Shown piece after piece: positions 5,439-6,364 of a stretch of DNA of 6,364 nucleotides. The DNA is from Ignavibacteria bacterium UBA4661 (lineage in GTDB: Bacteria; Bacteroidota; Ignavibacteria; Kapaibacteriales; UBA4661). Numbering within the stretch: position 1 is the stretch's first letter; each line of letters opens with the position of its first letter. Location: positions 23,827-30,190 of the forward strand of contig DHLT01000321.1 of assembly GCA_002405405.1 (NCBI GenBank). Reading direction: 5' to 3'. The position numbers and the translations under genes are program-made. A model generated the notes under the pieces. The model saw only the letters and a program-made list of their open reading frames with translations. It was not told the origin of the DNA and did no database searches.

Positions 5439-6364
5439 ATGTCCTTGACCTACATTTCTCGCAGTATCACGCCACTGTTGCATCGGTATATGGAGCATTT
5501 TCCGATTGTTGTATTGGTCGGTGCTCGGCAAGTCGGCAAGACAACGCTTGCCCGTCATGAATATCCGCATTATCATTATGTTTCGCTCGAAGATCCCGAC
5601 ACGCGAGAATTTGCACTCCATGATCCGCGTGGTTTTTTGGCGACATGCGGTTCGCAAGCCATCGTCGATGAGATTCAACGTGTTCCGACTCTGTTCTCGT
5701 ATTTGCAACGCATGGTCGATGAATCGCCTTCTTCACGATATATTCTCACCGGATCGCACAATTATCTGCTTATGGAGCAGGTTACGCAGTCTTTGGCAGG
5801 ACGAGCAGGCATTATCACACTCTTGCCCTTATCGTATCAAGAAATATGCTCTACGAAGCCCGATATAACTCTGCTCTCGATGCTTTATCAGGGAAGCTAT
5901 CCACGTGTTGTGGCACAAGGCATGCCACCGACCTTGCATTATCCGAACTACATTCAAACCTATATCGAGCGAGATGTGCGCCTGCTCAAAAATATCGGTG
6001 ATGTATCAAGTTTTGCACGTTTTATCAAACTCTGTGCAGGTCGAGTCGGTCAAGTTTTGAACTATTCGTCGTTGGCAACCGATGCCGGCATGTCCGTGCA
6101 GACTGTGCGCTCATGGCTTTCGATACTGGAAACAAGTTTTCTTTTTTATACTCTTCCGCCCTATCATCAGAACTTCAATAAGCGCATCATCAAAATGCCA
6201 AAGCTCTATTGTTATGACACGGGTTTGCTGTGTTCGCTCTTGGGTATCAGCGAGCCGGAACACATTGCCACGCACTTTGCACAAGGTGCAATCATGGAGA
6301 ATTACATTTTGGGTGAAGTACTCCGCGCCAAACACAATAATGCACTCACCGACCAGCTCTCGTA
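5439..6364 (+). CDS. ATP-binding protein of the AAA_14/DUF4143 type, 3' end outside window
   Basis: The frame opens at ATG 5439 and stays open to the window edge, giving 308 complete codons. These proteins pair a P-loop ATPase with a C-terminal DUF4143 domain related to restriction-endonuclease-like folds; their cellular role is poorly defined. Seen directly: Walker A GARQVGKT (28-35), Walker B AIVDEIQR with Asp77-Glu78, a sensor-like YILTGSHN (101-108), then SLAGRAGIITLLPLSYQE (118-135), which is characteristic of the family. The DUF4143 part follows: GSYPRVV (152-158), YIQTYIERDVRLL (171-183), a winged-helix-like stretch at about 205-235, and KLYCYDTGLLCSLLGI (255-270). The last visible part, IMENYILGEVLRAK, begins the nuclease-like terminal domain. 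By family length, perhaps 70-100 residues are missing at the right edge. No Shine-Dalgarno sequence precedes the start, which lies only 12 bases after the T-run of the preceding terminator. Genes of this type are often patchily distributed accessory genes. Confidence 0.88.
   Translation, partial: MSLTYISRSITPLLHRYMEHFPIVVLVGARQVGKTTLARHEYPHYHYVSLEDPDTREFALHDPRGFLATCGSQAIVDEIQRVPTLFSYLQRMVDESPSSRYILTGSHNYLLMEQVTQSLAGRAGIITLLPLSYQEICSTKPDITLLSMLYQGSYPRVVAQGMPPTLHYPNYIQTYIERDVRLLKNIGDVSSFARFIKLCAGRVGQVLNYSSLATDAGMSVQTVRSWLSILETSFLFYTLPPYHQNFNKRIIKMPKLYCYDTGLLCSLLGISEPEHIATHFAQGAIMENYILGEVLRAKHNNALTDQLS

Noticed and set aside
5506..5868. + strand 120-codon frame overlapping the ATPase gene
   Set aside because: The overlapping frame from 5439 carries Walker A, Walker B and DUF4143 motifs and is open to the window end; this frame is its shadow.
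1..6364. CRISPR array, tRNA, rRNA or insertion sequence
   Set aside because: No regularly spaced repeats, cloverleaf-like segment, conserved rRNA stretch or transposase motif was seen on either strand.

Overview
The window reads as ordinary chromosomal DNA from a Gram-negative bacterium of the Bacteroidota/Chlorobiota (FCB) group. Three things suggest this: a TonB-dependent receptor whose C-terminus is typical of that group, a secreted M14 metallopeptidase with the C-terminal glutamine-amidotransferase-like domain common there, and the absence of clear Shine-Dalgarno sequences before every start that can be judged. The assignment is an inference from protein family style; no rRNA or other marker gene is present.

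Layout. (1) Bases 1-692, + strand: the last 229 codons of a TonB-dependent outer-membrane receptor, ended by a strong hairpin terminator (726-761). (2) Bases 791-2352, - strand, converging on that terminator: a two-transmembrane sensor histidine kinase split by a -1 frame change near 1885. The upstream frame (1840-2352) carries the first membrane segment and a periplasmic TPR-like sensor. The downstream frame (791-1867) carries the second membrane segment, a coiled coil and an intact HisKA/HATPase_c core. Restoring one base gives one continuous protein of about 520 residues. (3) Bases 2353-2587: a gene-free divergent promoter region. (4) Bases 2588-5347, + strand: a full-length secreted zinc carboxypeptidase-like M14 protein of 919 codons, with all expected catalytic residues and a GATase-like C-terminal domain. 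(5) Bases 5348-5438: a short gap filled by a long, nearly perfect palindrome with a T-run. It looks like a terminator and also contains a candidate promoter for the next gene. (6) Bases 5439-6364, + strand: an AAA_14/DUF4143-type ATPase, open to the right edge and cut there.

The genes do not form one operon. Each of the four loci appears to have its own transcription unit, bounded by terminators or divergent spacing, and no shared pathway can be shown. The receptor and the peptidase are both cell-envelope or periplasmic nutrient-handling functions, and the kinase is an orphan without an adjacent response regulator. I see no mobile element, CRISPR array, tRNA or rRNA. The points most worth a second look are the frame-split kinase, with its stop/start overlap TGATG, and the promoter-like motif inside the terminator palindrome before the ATPase gene. 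I did not find a convincing new multi-gene system.
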